Below are positions 32,018 through 40,307 of a DNA stretch of 64,000 bases, piece after piece. Below the pieces are notes generated by a model, which saw only the letters and a program-made list of their open reading frames with translations, was not told the origin of the DNA and made no database searches. Numbering within the stretch: position 1 is the stretch's first letter; each line of letters opens with the position of its first letter. Position numbers and translations under genes: made by a program. This stretch comes from Streptomyces tsukubensis. Its GTDB lineage: Bacteria > Actinomycetota > Actinomycetes > Streptomycetales > Streptomycetaceae. The stretch covers positions 5,642,001-5,706,000 of the forward strand of contig NZ_CP045178.1 in assembly GCF_009296025.1 (NCBI RefSeq). Reading direction: 5' to 3'.

Positions 32018-32707
32018 GTGGGTGTGGTGTTGTCGACGGGCGAGGCAAGCAGCGACGTCGAGCCGGCGGAGAGGAGCACACCGCGAGCGCGGGCGTTCGA
32101 CCTCCCCGTCGGGCTCTCTCCCAAGGCCGACCCGGCGCTGATCGCCGGAGACGAGCGGCACTTCGCCGCCATCGCGGAGAGTCTCGATCAGTCGATCGCC
32201 GACCTCTCCGACCGCCTCTCCGCCGCGCGCAGGGCGCCCGGCGGCGTCGGCAGGGAGGCGATGGAACGGGACCTGGAGATTCACCGGCTGACCGGCAGGC
32301 TGAGTGCTCTGCGCCGTTTCGGTCTGGACCTGTGCCTCGGGCATTTCGTCCCCGCGGACGACCCCGAGCCCGTCTACATCGGACGGCTCGGCCTCACCGA
32401 CAGCGCGGGACGTCGGCTGCTGCTCGACTGGCGCTCTCCCGCGGCCGAGCCGTTCTTCGCGGCGACCCACGCCGCTCCGATGGGGCTGGTGAGCCGCCGC
32501 AGGTATCGCTGGACGCGCGGCAGGATCAGCGACTACTGGGACGAGGTGTTCACCGCTGACGGGCTCGAAGGCCGCGCCGCCCTCGACGAGTTCGATGTGG
32601 TCGTCCTGGTCGACCCGGAGAAATTCGGCGAGGGGATCGAAGGGGCGGTCGACCGCTATGTGGCGATGACCCGGGCGACCCAGCGCCTCGTCGTGCTCAC
32701 GAGCTGA
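32018..32707 (+). CDS. helR: HelR with large in-frame internal deletion
   Basis: 229 residues. Residues ~20-182 match the N-terminus of HelR, the HelD-like ATPase that protects RNA polymerase from rifamycins: LSPKADPALIAGDERHFAAIAE, a predicted coiled coil (SLDQSIADLSDRLSAARRAPGG), RRFGLDLCLGHFVPADDPEPVYIGRLG, LLLDWRSPAAEPFF and RYRWTRGRISDYWDEVFTADGLEG. At AALD-EFDVVVLVDPE the sequence jumps to the extreme HelR C-terminus (EGAVDRYVAMTRATQRLVVLTS). The ATPase core (Walker A, Walker B, most of both RecA-like domains), roughly 450-500 residues of a usual ~700, is missing, with no frameshift. Start GTG 32018 has GGGGGG 8 bases upstream. An intact RAE lies upstream. Either a decaying gene or a mini-HelR. 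Confidence 0.85.
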   Translation: MGVVLSTGEASSDVEPAERSTPRARAFDLPVGLSPKADPALIAGDERHFAAIAESLDQSIADLSDRLSAARRAPGGVGREAMERDLEIHRLTGRLSALRRFGLDLCLGHFVPADDPEPVYIGRLGLTDSAGRRLLLDWRSPAAEPFFAATHAAPMGLVSRRRYRWTRGRISDYWDEVFTADGLEGRAALDEFDVVVLVDPEKFGEGIEGAVDRYVAMTRATQRLVVLTS

Positions 32708-32789
32708 GGCCCCCTACGCCCGCCACGCGCCCCCCACGCCCGCCGCCCCCACGCCCGCCACCCCTGCGCCGGCCACACCCTTCACGGCC

Positions 32790-32972
32790 CTACGCGGCTT
32801 CGACGATCTCCGCGCGCACGGCCGCCGCCCACTCGGCGAGCAGCGCTTCGTACTCATGACGACGGGTGGCGGGAAGGCTGCCCGCGTGGGTCAGCCAGAG
32901 GGCACGGATCTCTTCGTTGACCCGGTCCGCGGGGCGCGGGGAGTCGGAGTGTTCGGGACGGGTGTCGGACAT
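32790..32972 (-). CDS. 60-residue hypothetical protein
   Basis: MSDTRPEHSDSPRPADRVNE then a helical part (IRALWLTHAGSLPATRRHEYEALLAEWAAAVRAEIVEAA). It looks like a small soluble helical protein of a kind common in Streptomyces; I do not recognise a named family. Convergent with the helR-derived gene. ATG at 32972 has no clear ribosome-binding site; TAGATT 8 bases upstream could be a -10 box of a leaderless message. Upstream of it lies the end of the sdh operon, separated by 123 bases. Confidence 0.6.
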   Translation of the reverse strand: MSDTRPEHSDSPRPADRVNEEIRALWLTHAGSLPATRRHEYEALLAEWAAAVRAEIVEAA

Positions 32973-33095
32973 GGGGCCAATCTACGGGGGCGCACTGACA
33001 ATCGCGTACGGGTTATCCGGCGCCCGGAGTGTCGGTCGCCGGAAAAGGGGGAAGGACCAAGGGCCGGTCGCGGGGCGCGGCCGTCCCCCGCCTCC

Positions 33096-33878
33096 TCACC
33101 CCGCCTCCTCACCCCGTCTGCGGATCTTGTTGCCGAGCCAGACCAGCGGGTCGTACTTGCGGTCCACGGCGCGTTCCTTCAGCGGGATCAGCGCGTTGTC
33201 CGTGATCTTGATGCCCTCCGGACATACCTCGGTGCAGCATTTGGTGATGTTGCAGTAGCCCAGGCCGTGGTCCTCCTGTGCCGTTCTCTTGCGGTCGAGT
33301 CCCGCCTCCGAGGCCGCGTCCAGGGGGTGCATGTCCAGTTCGGCCACGCGCATCAGGAAACGCGGACCGGCGAACGCCGTCTTGTTCTCCTCGTGGTCCC
33401 GCACCACATGGCAGGTGTCCTGGCACAGGAAGCACTCGATGCACTTACGGAACTCCTGGGAGCGCTCCACGTCCAGTTGGGCCATGCGGTACTCGCCGGG
33501 ACCCACGCCCTCGGGCGGGACGAAGGACGGGACCTCGCGCGCCTTCTCGTAGTTGAAGGAGACGTCCGTGACCAGGTCGCGGATGACGGGGAAGGCCCGC
33601 AGCGGGGTGAGGGTGATCGTCTCCGACTCGTCGAAGACCGACATCCGGGTCATGCACATCAGCCGGGGGTGGCCGTTGATCTCCGCGCTGCACGAACCGC
33701 ACTTGCCCGCCTTGCAGTTCCACCGCACCGCGAGGTCGGGTGCCTGGGTCGCCTGGATGCGGTGCACGATGTCGAGGACGACCTCGCCCTCGTTGACGGC
33801 CACCTTGTAGTCGCCCAGGTCGCCGCCGCCCTTGTCGCCGCGCCAGATACGGAAACGGGCCTCATAGGTGCCGCTCAC
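33096..33878 (-). CDS. sdhB: Succinate dehydrogenase/fumarate reductase iron-sulfur subunit (Sdh1 type)
   Basis: 260 residues. Ferredoxin-like [2Fe-2S] ligands in WNCKAGKCGSCSAEINGHPRLMC, and the second domain with CIECFLCQDTCHVVRD and ITKCCTEVCPEGIKITD for the [4Fe-4S] and [3Fe-4S] clusters. It passes electrons from the flavoprotein to the membrane cytochrome b subunit. The GTG at 33878 overlaps the sdhA stop (GTGA), which indicates translational coupling; the frame remains open upstream but would intrude deeply into sdhA. Last gene of a three-gene operon. Confidence 0.93.
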   Translation of the reverse strand: MSGTYEARFRIWRGDKGGGDLGDYKVAVNEGEVVLDIVHRIQATQAPDLAVRWNCKAGKCGSCSAEINGHPRLMCMTRMSVFDESETITLTPLRAFPVIRDLVTDVSFNYEKAREVPSFVPPEGVGPGEYRMAQLDVERSQEFRKCIECFLCQDTCHVVRDHEENKTAFAGPRFLMRVAELDMHPLDAASEAGLDRKRTAQEDHGLGYCNITKCCTEVCPEGIKITDNALIPLKERAVDRKYDPLVWLGNKIRRRGEEAG

Positions 33879-35815
33879 TCGTGAAGCTCCTCTTCGGCCA
33901 GGTACTTGACCAGCTCGTCCTTCTCGAAGAGGGCGAGCAGATCCGGGCGGATGGGCTCGGTGGGAACGTGTTCCAGGTCGATCTGACCGCGGACCGTGCC
34001 GGTGGCGGCGAGGCCCCCGGTCGGATCGGCGAGCCGGCACAACAGGTTGACGGGCCGCCAGTCCCTGACCATTCCCGGATGGTCCTCGCGGGTGTGGCCG
34101 CCCCTGCTCTCCTTACGTGCCAGCGCCGCACGGGCCACGCACTCGCTGACCAGCAGCATGTTGCGCAGGTCGAGGGCGAGGTGCCAGCCGGGATTGAACT
34201 GCCGGTGACCCTCGACGCCGGCCCGTCGCGCCCGTACCCGCAGGGTCGCGAGCCGTTCCAGGGCCTGTTCCATCTCCTCCTCGCGGCGGATGATGCCGAC
34301 CAGGTCGTTCATGGTCTGCTGGAGCTCCTGGTGCAGGGTGTAGGGATTCTCCGGCGCACCCGCGTCCCTCGGGGTCTCCGCGCTGAACGGACGCAGGGCC
34401 TCCGCCGCCGCGGCCGCGATCTGGTCCTCGTCGGCCTGCGGGTGTACGGCGAGTTCCGCCGCGTGGCGCGCCGCGTGCAGCCCCGCCCGACGGCCGAAGA
34501 CCAGCAGGTCGGAGAGGGAATTGCCACCGAGCCTGTTCGAACCGTGCATACCGCCCGCGACCTCGCCGGCCGCGTACAGACCGGCCACGCCACGCGCCGC
34601 CGCTGTGTCCGAGTCGACGGCGATGCCCCCCATCACGTAGTGGCAGGTGGGTCCGACCTCCATCGCCTCGGCGGTGATGTCCACGTCGGCCAGTTCCCTG
34701 AACTGGTGGTACATGGAGGGCAGCCGCCGTTTGACGGCCTCGGCCGGCATACGCGTGGAGACGTCGAGGAAGACGCCCCCGTGCGGGGTACCGCGGCCCG
34801 CCTTCACCTCGGAGTTGATGGCGCGCGCCACCTCGTCGCGGGGGAGGAGTTCCGGTGGGCGACGGTTCCTGTCCGGGTCCTCGTACCAGCGGTCGCCCTC
34901 CTCCTCGGACTCCGCGTACTTCTCCTTGAAGACGTCGGGGATGTAGTCGAACATGAAGCGCCTGCCCTCGGAGTTGCGCAGCACCCCGCCGTCCCCGCGC
35001 ACCGATTCGGTGACGAGGATGCCCTTCACCGAGGGCGGCCAGACCATGCCCGTCGGATGGAACTGCACGAACTCCATGTTGAGCAGTGGGGCCCCGGCCA
35101 GCAGCGCGAGGGCGTGCCCGTCGCCCGTGTACTCCCACGAGTTCGACGTCACCTTGAAGGACTTGCCGATGCCGCCGGTGGCGATCACCACGGACGGCGC
35201 CTGGAGGACGAAGAACCTGCCGCTCTCGCGTTCGTAGCAGAAGGTGCCGGCCACAGCGCCCGAGCCGTCCTTGAGTACGCGGGTGACCGTGCACTCCTGG
35301 AAGACCTTCAGCCGGCTCTCGTAGTCGCCACTCTCGCGGAAGTCCTCCTGTTGGAGGGAGACGATCTTCTGCTGGAGGGTGCGGATGAGTTCGAGCCCCG
35401 TGCGGTCGCCGACATGGGCGAGGCGCGGGTACTCGTGGCCGCCGAAGTTGCGCTGCGAGATCCGGCCGTCGGGGGTGCGGTCGAAGAGGGCACCCCAGGT
35501 CTCCAGCTCCCAGACGCGGTCGGGCGCCTCCTTGGCGTGCAGCTCCGCCATCCGCCACTGGTTGAGGAATTTGCCGCCGCGCAGGGTGTCGCGGAAGTGG
35601 ACCTGCCAACCGTCACGCTGGTTGACATTGCCCATGGCCGCGGCGATACCGCCCTCCGCCATCACCGTATGGGCCTTGCCGAAGAGGGACTTGCAGATCA
35701 CCGCTGTACGGGCTCCGCGCTCCCGGGCCTCGATCGCCGCGCGCAGGCCCGCGCCGCCCGCGCCCACCACGACGACGTCCCATTCTTCCCGGTGCGTGTG
35801 TGCCGCGAGCGCCAT
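33875..35815 (-). CDS. sdhA: Succinate dehydrogenase/fumarate reductase flavoprotein subunit (Sdh1 type)
   Basis: 646 residues. FAD-binding VVVVGAGGAGLRAAIEARERG at the N-terminus, KSLFGKAHTVMAEGGIAAAMGN (histidyl-FAD region), EFVQFHPTGM, SVRGDGGVLRNSEGRRFM, MPAEAVKRRLPSMYHQF, and MGGIAVDSDT...GLYAAGEVAGGMHGSNRLGGNSLSDLLVFGRRAG. Oxidises succinate to fumarate (or the reverse). Its ATG shares one base with the stop of the upstream membrane-subunit gene (TGATG). The set resembles mycobacterial Sdh1 (Rv0247c-Rv0249c) rather than the canonical four-subunit enzyme. Confidence 0.95.
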   Translation of the reverse strand: MALAAHTHREEWDVVVVGAGGAGLRAAIEARERGARTAVICKSLFGKAHTVMAEGGIAAAMGNVNQRDGWQVHFRDTLRGGKFLNQWRMAELHAKEAPDRVWELETWGALFDRTPDGRISQRNFGGHEYPRLAHVGDRTGLELIRTLQQKIVSLQQEDFRESGDYESRLKVFQECTVTRVLKDGSGAVAGTFCYERESGRFFVLQAPSVVIATGGIGKSFKVTSNSWEYTGDGHALALLAGAPLLNMEFVQFHPTGMVWPPSVKGILVTESVRGDGGVLRNSEGRRFMFDYIPDVFKEKYAESEEEGDRWYEDPDRNRRPPELLPRDEVARAINSEVKAGRGTPHGGVFLDVSTRMPAEAVKRRLPSMYHQFRELADVDITAEAMEVGPTCHYVMGGIAVDSDTAAARGVAGLYAAGEVAGGMHGSNRLGGNSLSDLLVFGRRAGLHAARHAAELAVHPQADEDQIAAAAAEALRPFSAETPRDAGAPENPYTLHQELQQTMNDLVGIIRREEEMEQALERLATLRVRARRAGVEGHRQFNPGWHLALDLRNMLLVSECVARAALARKESRGGHTREDHPGMVRDWRPVNLLCRLADPTGGLAATGTVRGQIDLEHVPTEPIRPDLLALFEKDELVKYLAEEELHE

Positions 35816-36636
35816 CAGAACAACCTCGGATCGTCGAAGGCGCCGGACGCCACCAGGTATACGTAGAAATCCGCGAGCGCGACGCTGATCAGCGACGCCC
35901 AGGCCAGGCCCATGTGGTGCGCGTTGAGCTTGCCGACCCAGCCCCAGAGCCGGTAGCGCACCGGGTGTTTGGAGAAGTGCTTGAGCCGTCCGCCGACGAT
36001 GTGCCGGCAGGAGTGGCAGGAGATGGTGTACGCCCAGATCAGCACGATGTTGAGAAGGAAGACGAGGGTGCCGACCCCTATGTGTCCCCACCGGTAGTGC
36101 TCGTCGCGGAAGGCGAGCACGGTGTCGTAGGTGAGGGTGAGCGCGACGAGTAGCGCCGCGTAGAAGAAGTAGCGGTGGATGTTCTGGAGGATCAGCGGGA
36201 AACGGGTCTCACCGCTGTACTTCTTGTGCGGCTCGGCCACCGCGCAGGCCGGGGGAGAGGCCCAGAAACCTCGGTAGTACGCCTTGCGGTAGTAGTAGCA
36301 GGTGAGGCGGAAACCGAGCGGGAAGATCAGGATCAGCAGCGCGGGGGAGAGGCCCCACCAGCCGCCGAAAATCTCCCAGTTGGGGCCGTGGCGCATCGGG
36401 GCGCAGTTCTCCGCCAGACACGGCGAGTAGAACGGCGATACGTAGGGGGCCGCGTAGTAGTGCGCGTTGGCGAAGGCCCGCCAGGTCGAGTACACGACGA
36501 AGGCCAGGAGTCCGGCGGCGGTCGCCGCGGGCGCCAGCCACCAGCGGTCGGTGCGTAAGTGACGCGCGGTGATGGCGGCGCGTGATCCTTCCCGCACACC
36601 ACCGCTCTGGGTACGGGGTTCGGTGCCGGTGGCCAA
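35815..36636 (-). CDS. Succinate dehydrogenase membrane (cytochrome b-like) subunit, Sdh1 type
   Basis: 273 residues with about five transmembrane helices (WWLAPAATAAGLLAFVVY, LSPALLILIFPLGF, YFFYAALLVALTLTY, VGTLVFLLNIVLIWAYTISCHSCRH, AHHMGLAWASLISVALADFYVYLV). Conserved His (IHRYFF, SCHSCRH, NAHHMG) are candidates for haem ligation. CYYYRKAYYRGFWASPPACAVAEPHKKYSGETRFPLILQN is the typical region of this subunit. It starts with TTG at 36636, supported by GGAG 5 bases upstream; the ATG just upstream is in another frame. First gene of the operon with sdhA and sdhB. Confidence 0.88.
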   Translation of the reverse strand: MATGTEPRTQSGGVREGSRAAITARHLRTDRWWLAPAATAAGLLAFVVYSTWRAFANAHYYAAPYVSPFYSPCLAENCAPMRHGPNWEIFGGWWGLSPALLILIFPLGFRLTCYYYRKAYYRGFWASPPACAVAEPHKKYSGETRFPLILQNIHRYFFYAALLVALTLTYDTVLAFRDEHYRWGHIGVGTLVFLLNIVLIWAYTISCHSCRHIVGGRLKHFSKHPVRYRLWGWVGKLNAHHMGLAWASLISVALADFYVYLVASGAFDDPRLF

Positions 36637-36720
36637 CGAGGCTCCATTCCTTCAGCTCGACTGCCGATCGGATCGCTCGCTTACGCGGTGTGCCGGTGTG
36701 CCGCTCTGTGGTGGCCCGGG

Positions 36721-37008
36721 TCAGGGGGCCCGGCGGTCGCTCGACCCCAGCCCCTCGTCGTCCGCGTCGGTCCACAGGGCCGTGTCGTACGGGGTGTCGG
36801 GTATGCCGACCAGTTCGAAGTCGGCGCGGTTCTCCAGCGAGGGGGCGGTCTCGCGCAGCAGCGCGACGCTGGCCCGCAGGTGGTCGGTGTCCGCGCGGAC
36901 CCGGCGGATGTCGAGGCCGCCGTCGAGCTGCCGCTCCAGGCGATCCACGCCGCGGGACAGCTCGTCCAGGCAGCGCTGGACAGCGGTTACATCGTCTTGC
37001 AGGGACAC
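36721..37008 (-). CDS. 95-residue hypothetical protein upstream of sdh
   Basis: MSLQDDVTAVQRCLDELSRGVDRLERQLDGGLDIRRVRADTDHLRASVALLRET forms a predicted coiled coil (about residues 3-53), followed by VGIPDTPYDTALWTDADDEGLGSSDRRAP. Not a family I can name. GTG at 37008, with GAGGG about 9 bases upstream. It is on the sdh strand, 84 bases before the TTG of the membrane subunit, so probably in the same transcription unit. Confidence 0.7.
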   Translation of the reverse strand: MSLQDDVTAVQRCLDELSRGVDRLERQLDGGLDIRRVRADTDHLRASVALLRETAPSLENRADFELVGIPDTPYDTALWTDADDEGLGSSDRRAP

Positions 37009-37143
37009 GTTCTCGCCCTCACCTTCGGCGGTTTAGGTGGCAACGCACATGCGCCTGTGAGTGTCGCGCGTCACATGGGGCCTTGGGAAGGGTGCGGTGC
37101 GGTTTACGGCTCGGCCGTGCAGCGTGAGGCCCGATCGTTTTGC

Positions 37144-37330
37144 GTCCTCAAGCGCCGGACGGGCTGAGGGGGGTGCCCGGTCGGGTCTGAAGAGTGCGGG
37201 GGGTGAGCCCGCTGGGGTTCAGGTGTCCTCAAGCGCCGGACGGGCTGAGGGGGGCCCGGTCGGGTCTGAAGGGTGCGGGGGTGAGCCCGCTGGGGTTCAG
37301 GTGTCCTCAAGCGCCGGACTGGCTGGAAGG
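37144..37330. repeat. ~80-bp direct repeats built on a dispersed Streptomyces element
   Basis: Two complete units (37144-37224, 81 bases; 37225-37302, 78 bases) and the start of a third (37303). Each begins GTCCTCAAGCGCCGGAC. That phrase is, from memory, one of the most frequent intergenic repeats in Streptomyces genomes; here it has been duplicated in tandem with about 60 bases of flanking DNA. The rest of 37331-37564 shows no gene. Confidence 0.88.
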
Positions 37331-37564
37331 GGTGCAGGTCGGGGCCGAGCAGAGGCCGGGGCGTGGGGCTGGACGGATGGCGGCCCGGCCCCCATGGGCC
37401 ACACGGCTGACGTTCACCCCCCGTCCGCCGTGTCTCCGGGGCGAAGCCCCTCCGCTCCCCTTCAGTGGGGCGATAGGTGTGATCAGCTCCATATAGGACC
37501 AAACAGGACTAAACCGGCCCTCTCCTGGTAGTGGGTGGCCGGGCGAGCCCGGAGGTAACCAGTC

Positions 37565-40105
37565 ATGTCCCACGACGGCGTCAGACTCCGCTCTGTCGCG
37601 TTCCTCGCGACCGGCGTACTCGCTCTGCCCGCGCTCGCCGGATGCAGCTCCGACGAGCGCCCCGTGCCACCCACAGCGGGGCCCGACACCGCGTCCGCCA
37701 CCCGCGGGCAGGTGCGCGACGGGTCCACGCTGCGCTGGGCGGTCGACTCCATGCCGCAGACGTTCAACGCGTACCAGGCCGACGCCGACGCGACGACCTC
37801 CCGTGTCGTGGGCGCCGTACTGCCCTCGATGTTCCGGGTCGGCTCCCGTGGCGAGCCCAAGCTCAACGCCGACTTCCTGGAGTCGGCCAAGGTCGTCAAG
37901 AAAGAACCGAAGCAGGTCGTGCTCTACCGGCTGAACCAGAAAGCGGTCTGGAGCGACGGCCGCGAGATCGGCGCCCCCGACTTCGTCGCCCAGTGGCGGG
38001 CCCTGAGCGGCAAGGACAGCGCGTACTGGACCGCCCGCAACGCCGGCTACGACCGGATCGAGAAGATCGAGCGGGGCGCCAACGACCTGGAGGTCCGGGT
38101 CACCTTCGCCAAGCCGTACGCCGACTGGCGCTCCCTCTTCTCTCCGCTGTACCCGAAGGACGTCATGGGCAGCCCCGACGCCTTCAACGACCGCGCCCGC
38201 AAGCGCCTCAAGGTCACCGCGGGCCCCTTCGGCATCAAGAAGATCGACCGCAAGGCGGGGGACATCACCCTGTCCCGCAGCGCCCGCTGGTGGGGCAGAC
38301 CCGCCAAGCTCGACAAGATCGTGCTGCGCGAGGTGGACCGTGACAAGAGGACGTCCGCGCTCACCTCGGGCCGCGTCGACCTCGCCGACATCGGTCCTGC
38401 CGAGGCGGAGCGGATCAGCCTCGCCGCGCGCGACAAGGGGTCGAAAGGCCCCCTCGCCCACGGTCCGGGGGCCGACACCACCCCCGCGCGGGCCCTGAGG
38501 TCCTGGGCCGTCGCGCACGGCTCGGCCGAGGAGGCCGCCGAGGCCGAGCAGAAGGTGCGCGCGAAGACCGGCAGGGCGGCCAAGAAGTACCGCGCCCAGC
38601 AGAAGGCGCTCGGCCGCTTCCGGGTCCGCAAATCGCTGGAGTCCTCCTACACGCAGCTCGCGCTCAACGGCTCGGACGGGCCCCTCGCCGACGAACGGGT
38701 ACGCCGTGCGGTGGCCCGCGCGATCGACCGCCGCAAGCTCGCCGACGTCGTGCTGAAACCCCTCGGCCTGCCTGCGAAACCCGTCGGCAGCCACCTCGCC
38801 CTGGCCGGGCAGGAGGCTTACGCCGACAGCAGCGGCGCCCTGGGTGACCAGGACACCGCCGAGGCCCGGGCTCTCCTCGCCGACGCCGGATGGAAGCCGG
38901 GCGGAGCCCAGGAGAAGACGGCGGGCAGCAAGGCCGAGAAGGAGAAGGCCGCCGAGAAGGAGAAGGCCGCCGAGAAGGAGAAGGCCGCCGAGAAGGAGAA
39001 GGCCGCCGAGAAGGAGAAGCAGGAGGAAGGGGCCGCGGGGGCCGCCGCAGAAGAGGGGAAGGGCGACGGGACCGGCGACGGTACCTTCATCGTCGGCACG
39101 GACGACAAGCCGGGCGCCGCCGCTCCGGCACGTGCGGCCGTCCTCGCGCCCGCTCCGCAGGCCGCGAGCAACCGCACCGCCCTGCTGCGCCAGGTCGCCG
39201 CCCTGCGGCCCGCGAAGCGCGAGGCGGACACCGAGCGCAAGAAGTCCGACGCGAAGGAGCGCGCCCACCACGCGCACCAGGCCGGGGCCCCTGGCGCCTA
39301 CGCCCCCGAGGGCTCCGCCGCACCCGGTGGCGAGGCCGAGAGCGGCAAGGGCGCGGGGCCCAAGGCGCTCGGCAAGGACGGCAAACCGCTGACCTTGAGG
39401 TTCGTCCTGCCGACCGGGCCCGGCTCCGAGCAACTGCGGACGGTCGCCGACCAGATCTCCCGGATGCTGGAGCGGATCGGTATCCGCGCCGACATCTCCC
39501 GCGTCGCCGAGGACAGCTACTTCAAGGACCACATCGCCTCTGGCCAGTACGACATGGCGCTCTACTCGTGGCCGGGCACGGCCTTCCCCGCCACGGACGC
39601 GCGGCCGATCTACGCCAAGCCGGTACCGGCGGCCGACGGCTCGCTCAACGTGGAGCAGAACTACACCCGCGTCGGCACCGACCGCATCGACCAGCTCCTT
39701 GACCAGGCGGCCGGCGAGCTGGACGCGGGCAAGGGGCGCGCGCTGGTGAAGAAGGCCGATGCCAGGATCTGGGCCGCAGCGGGTTCCATTCCGCTCTACC
39801 AGCGGCCCCAGCTCGTCGCCGCCCGCCCCTCGGTGGCCAACGCGGGGGCCTTCGGCTTCGCCACCCCCGCCTACGAGGACATCGGCTTCCTGAAGAACAG
39901 GCCCTCCAACGGCCCCCAGGCCGGTAAGCACGGCGGAAAGCACACGGGCAAGCACGGCGGCGACAACAAGGGCGGGCACCCGGCGGAGCGCGCCGAGCAC
40001 GCGGAGAAGGGCGCCGAGCACAGGGACAAGGGCAGCGGAAAGGGTAGCGAAAAGGGCACGGACGAGAAGCGTTCGCACGGTGGGTCCGGCGCCGAAGAGA
40101 AGTAG
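37565..40105 (+). CDS. Orphan family-5 solute-binding lipoprotein with low-complexity insertions
   Basis: 846 residues, about 280 longer than usual for SBP_bac_5 (peptide-binding) proteins. Lipobox LPALAGC with Cys27. First lobe: TLRWAVDSMPQTFNAYQAD, LNQKAVWSDGREIGAPDFVAQWRALSG. Then RRAVARAIDRRKLADVVLKPL. A ~155-residue insertion (about 450-607) begins with EKEKAA repeated nearly five times and separates it from the last part (GTDRIDQLLDQAAGEL, AAAGSIPLYQRPQLVAARPSV). The C-terminus is a His/Lys/Gly/Glu-rich tail (GKHGGKHTGKHGG...). Tethered outside the membrane; peptide is the likely ligand. No permease or ATPase adjoins it. GGAGG precedes the ATG. Confidence 0.88.
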   Translation: MSHDGVRLRSVAFLATGVLALPALAGCSSDERPVPPTAGPDTASATRGQVRDGSTLRWAVDSMPQTFNAYQADADATTSRVVGAVLPSMFRVGSRGEPKLNADFLESAKVVKKEPKQVVLYRLNQKAVWSDGREIGAPDFVAQWRALSGKDSAYWTARNAGYDRIEKIERGANDLEVRVTFAKPYADWRSLFSPLYPKDVMGSPDAFNDRARKRLKVTAGPFGIKKIDRKAGDITLSRSARWWGRPAKLDKIVLREVDRDKRTSALTSGRVDLADIGPAEAERISLAARDKGSKGPLAHGPGADTTPARALRSWAVAHGSAEEAAEAEQKVRAKTGRAAKKYRAQQKALGRFRVRKSLESSYTQLALNGSDGPLADERVRRAVARAIDRRKLADVVLKPLGLPAKPVGSHLALAGQEAYADSSGALGDQDTAEARALLADAGWKPGGAQEKTAGSKAEKEKAAEKEKAAEKEKAAEKEKAAEKEKQEEGAAGAAAEEGKGDGTGDGTFIVGTDDKPGAAAPARAAVLAPAPQAASNRTALLRQVAALRPAKREADTERKKSDAKERAHHAHQAGAPGAYAPEGSAAPGGEAESGKGAGPKALGKDGKPLTLRFVLPTGPGSEQLRTVADQISRMLERIGIRADISRVAEDSYFKDHIASGQYDMALYSWPGTAFPATDARPIYAKPVPAADGSLNVEQNYTRVGTDRIDQLLDQAAGELDAGKGRALVKKADARIWAAAGSIPLYQRPQLVAARPSVANAGAFGFATPAYEDIGFLKNRPSNGPQAGKHGGKHTGKHGGDNKGGHPAERAEHAEKGAEHRDKGSGKGSEKGTDEKRSHGGSGAEEK
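38936..39019 (+). repeat. 18-bp coding tandem repeat (EKEKAA)
   Basis: 4.7 copies of GAGAAGGAGAAGGCCGCC, identical base for base, inside the solute-binding protein gene. Identity at silent positions shows a recent expansion. Confidence 0.95.
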
Positions 40106-40307
40106 CGGACCGCTGGTCACGGCGGGTGCGGCACCCCCGCCGACGGCCGGTTTCCCCGGCGGTCGGACAGCCGGGCACGGGCCTCGCGCGGAGCCTTCCG
40201 CGTGAGGCCCGTACCATGGGGTGAGGCCGTGGCATGTTCCGCCCGGCAGGCGCGCGTGCCGGACCGTACGCGCCGCCATCCACGATTCCGGGAGAAGCGC
40301 CGCAAGT

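Noticed and set aside
37144..37330. CRISPR-like direct repeats
   Set aside because: Units are ~80 bases, adjacent without unique spacers, and start with a known dispersed Streptomyces repeat; no cas genes are present.
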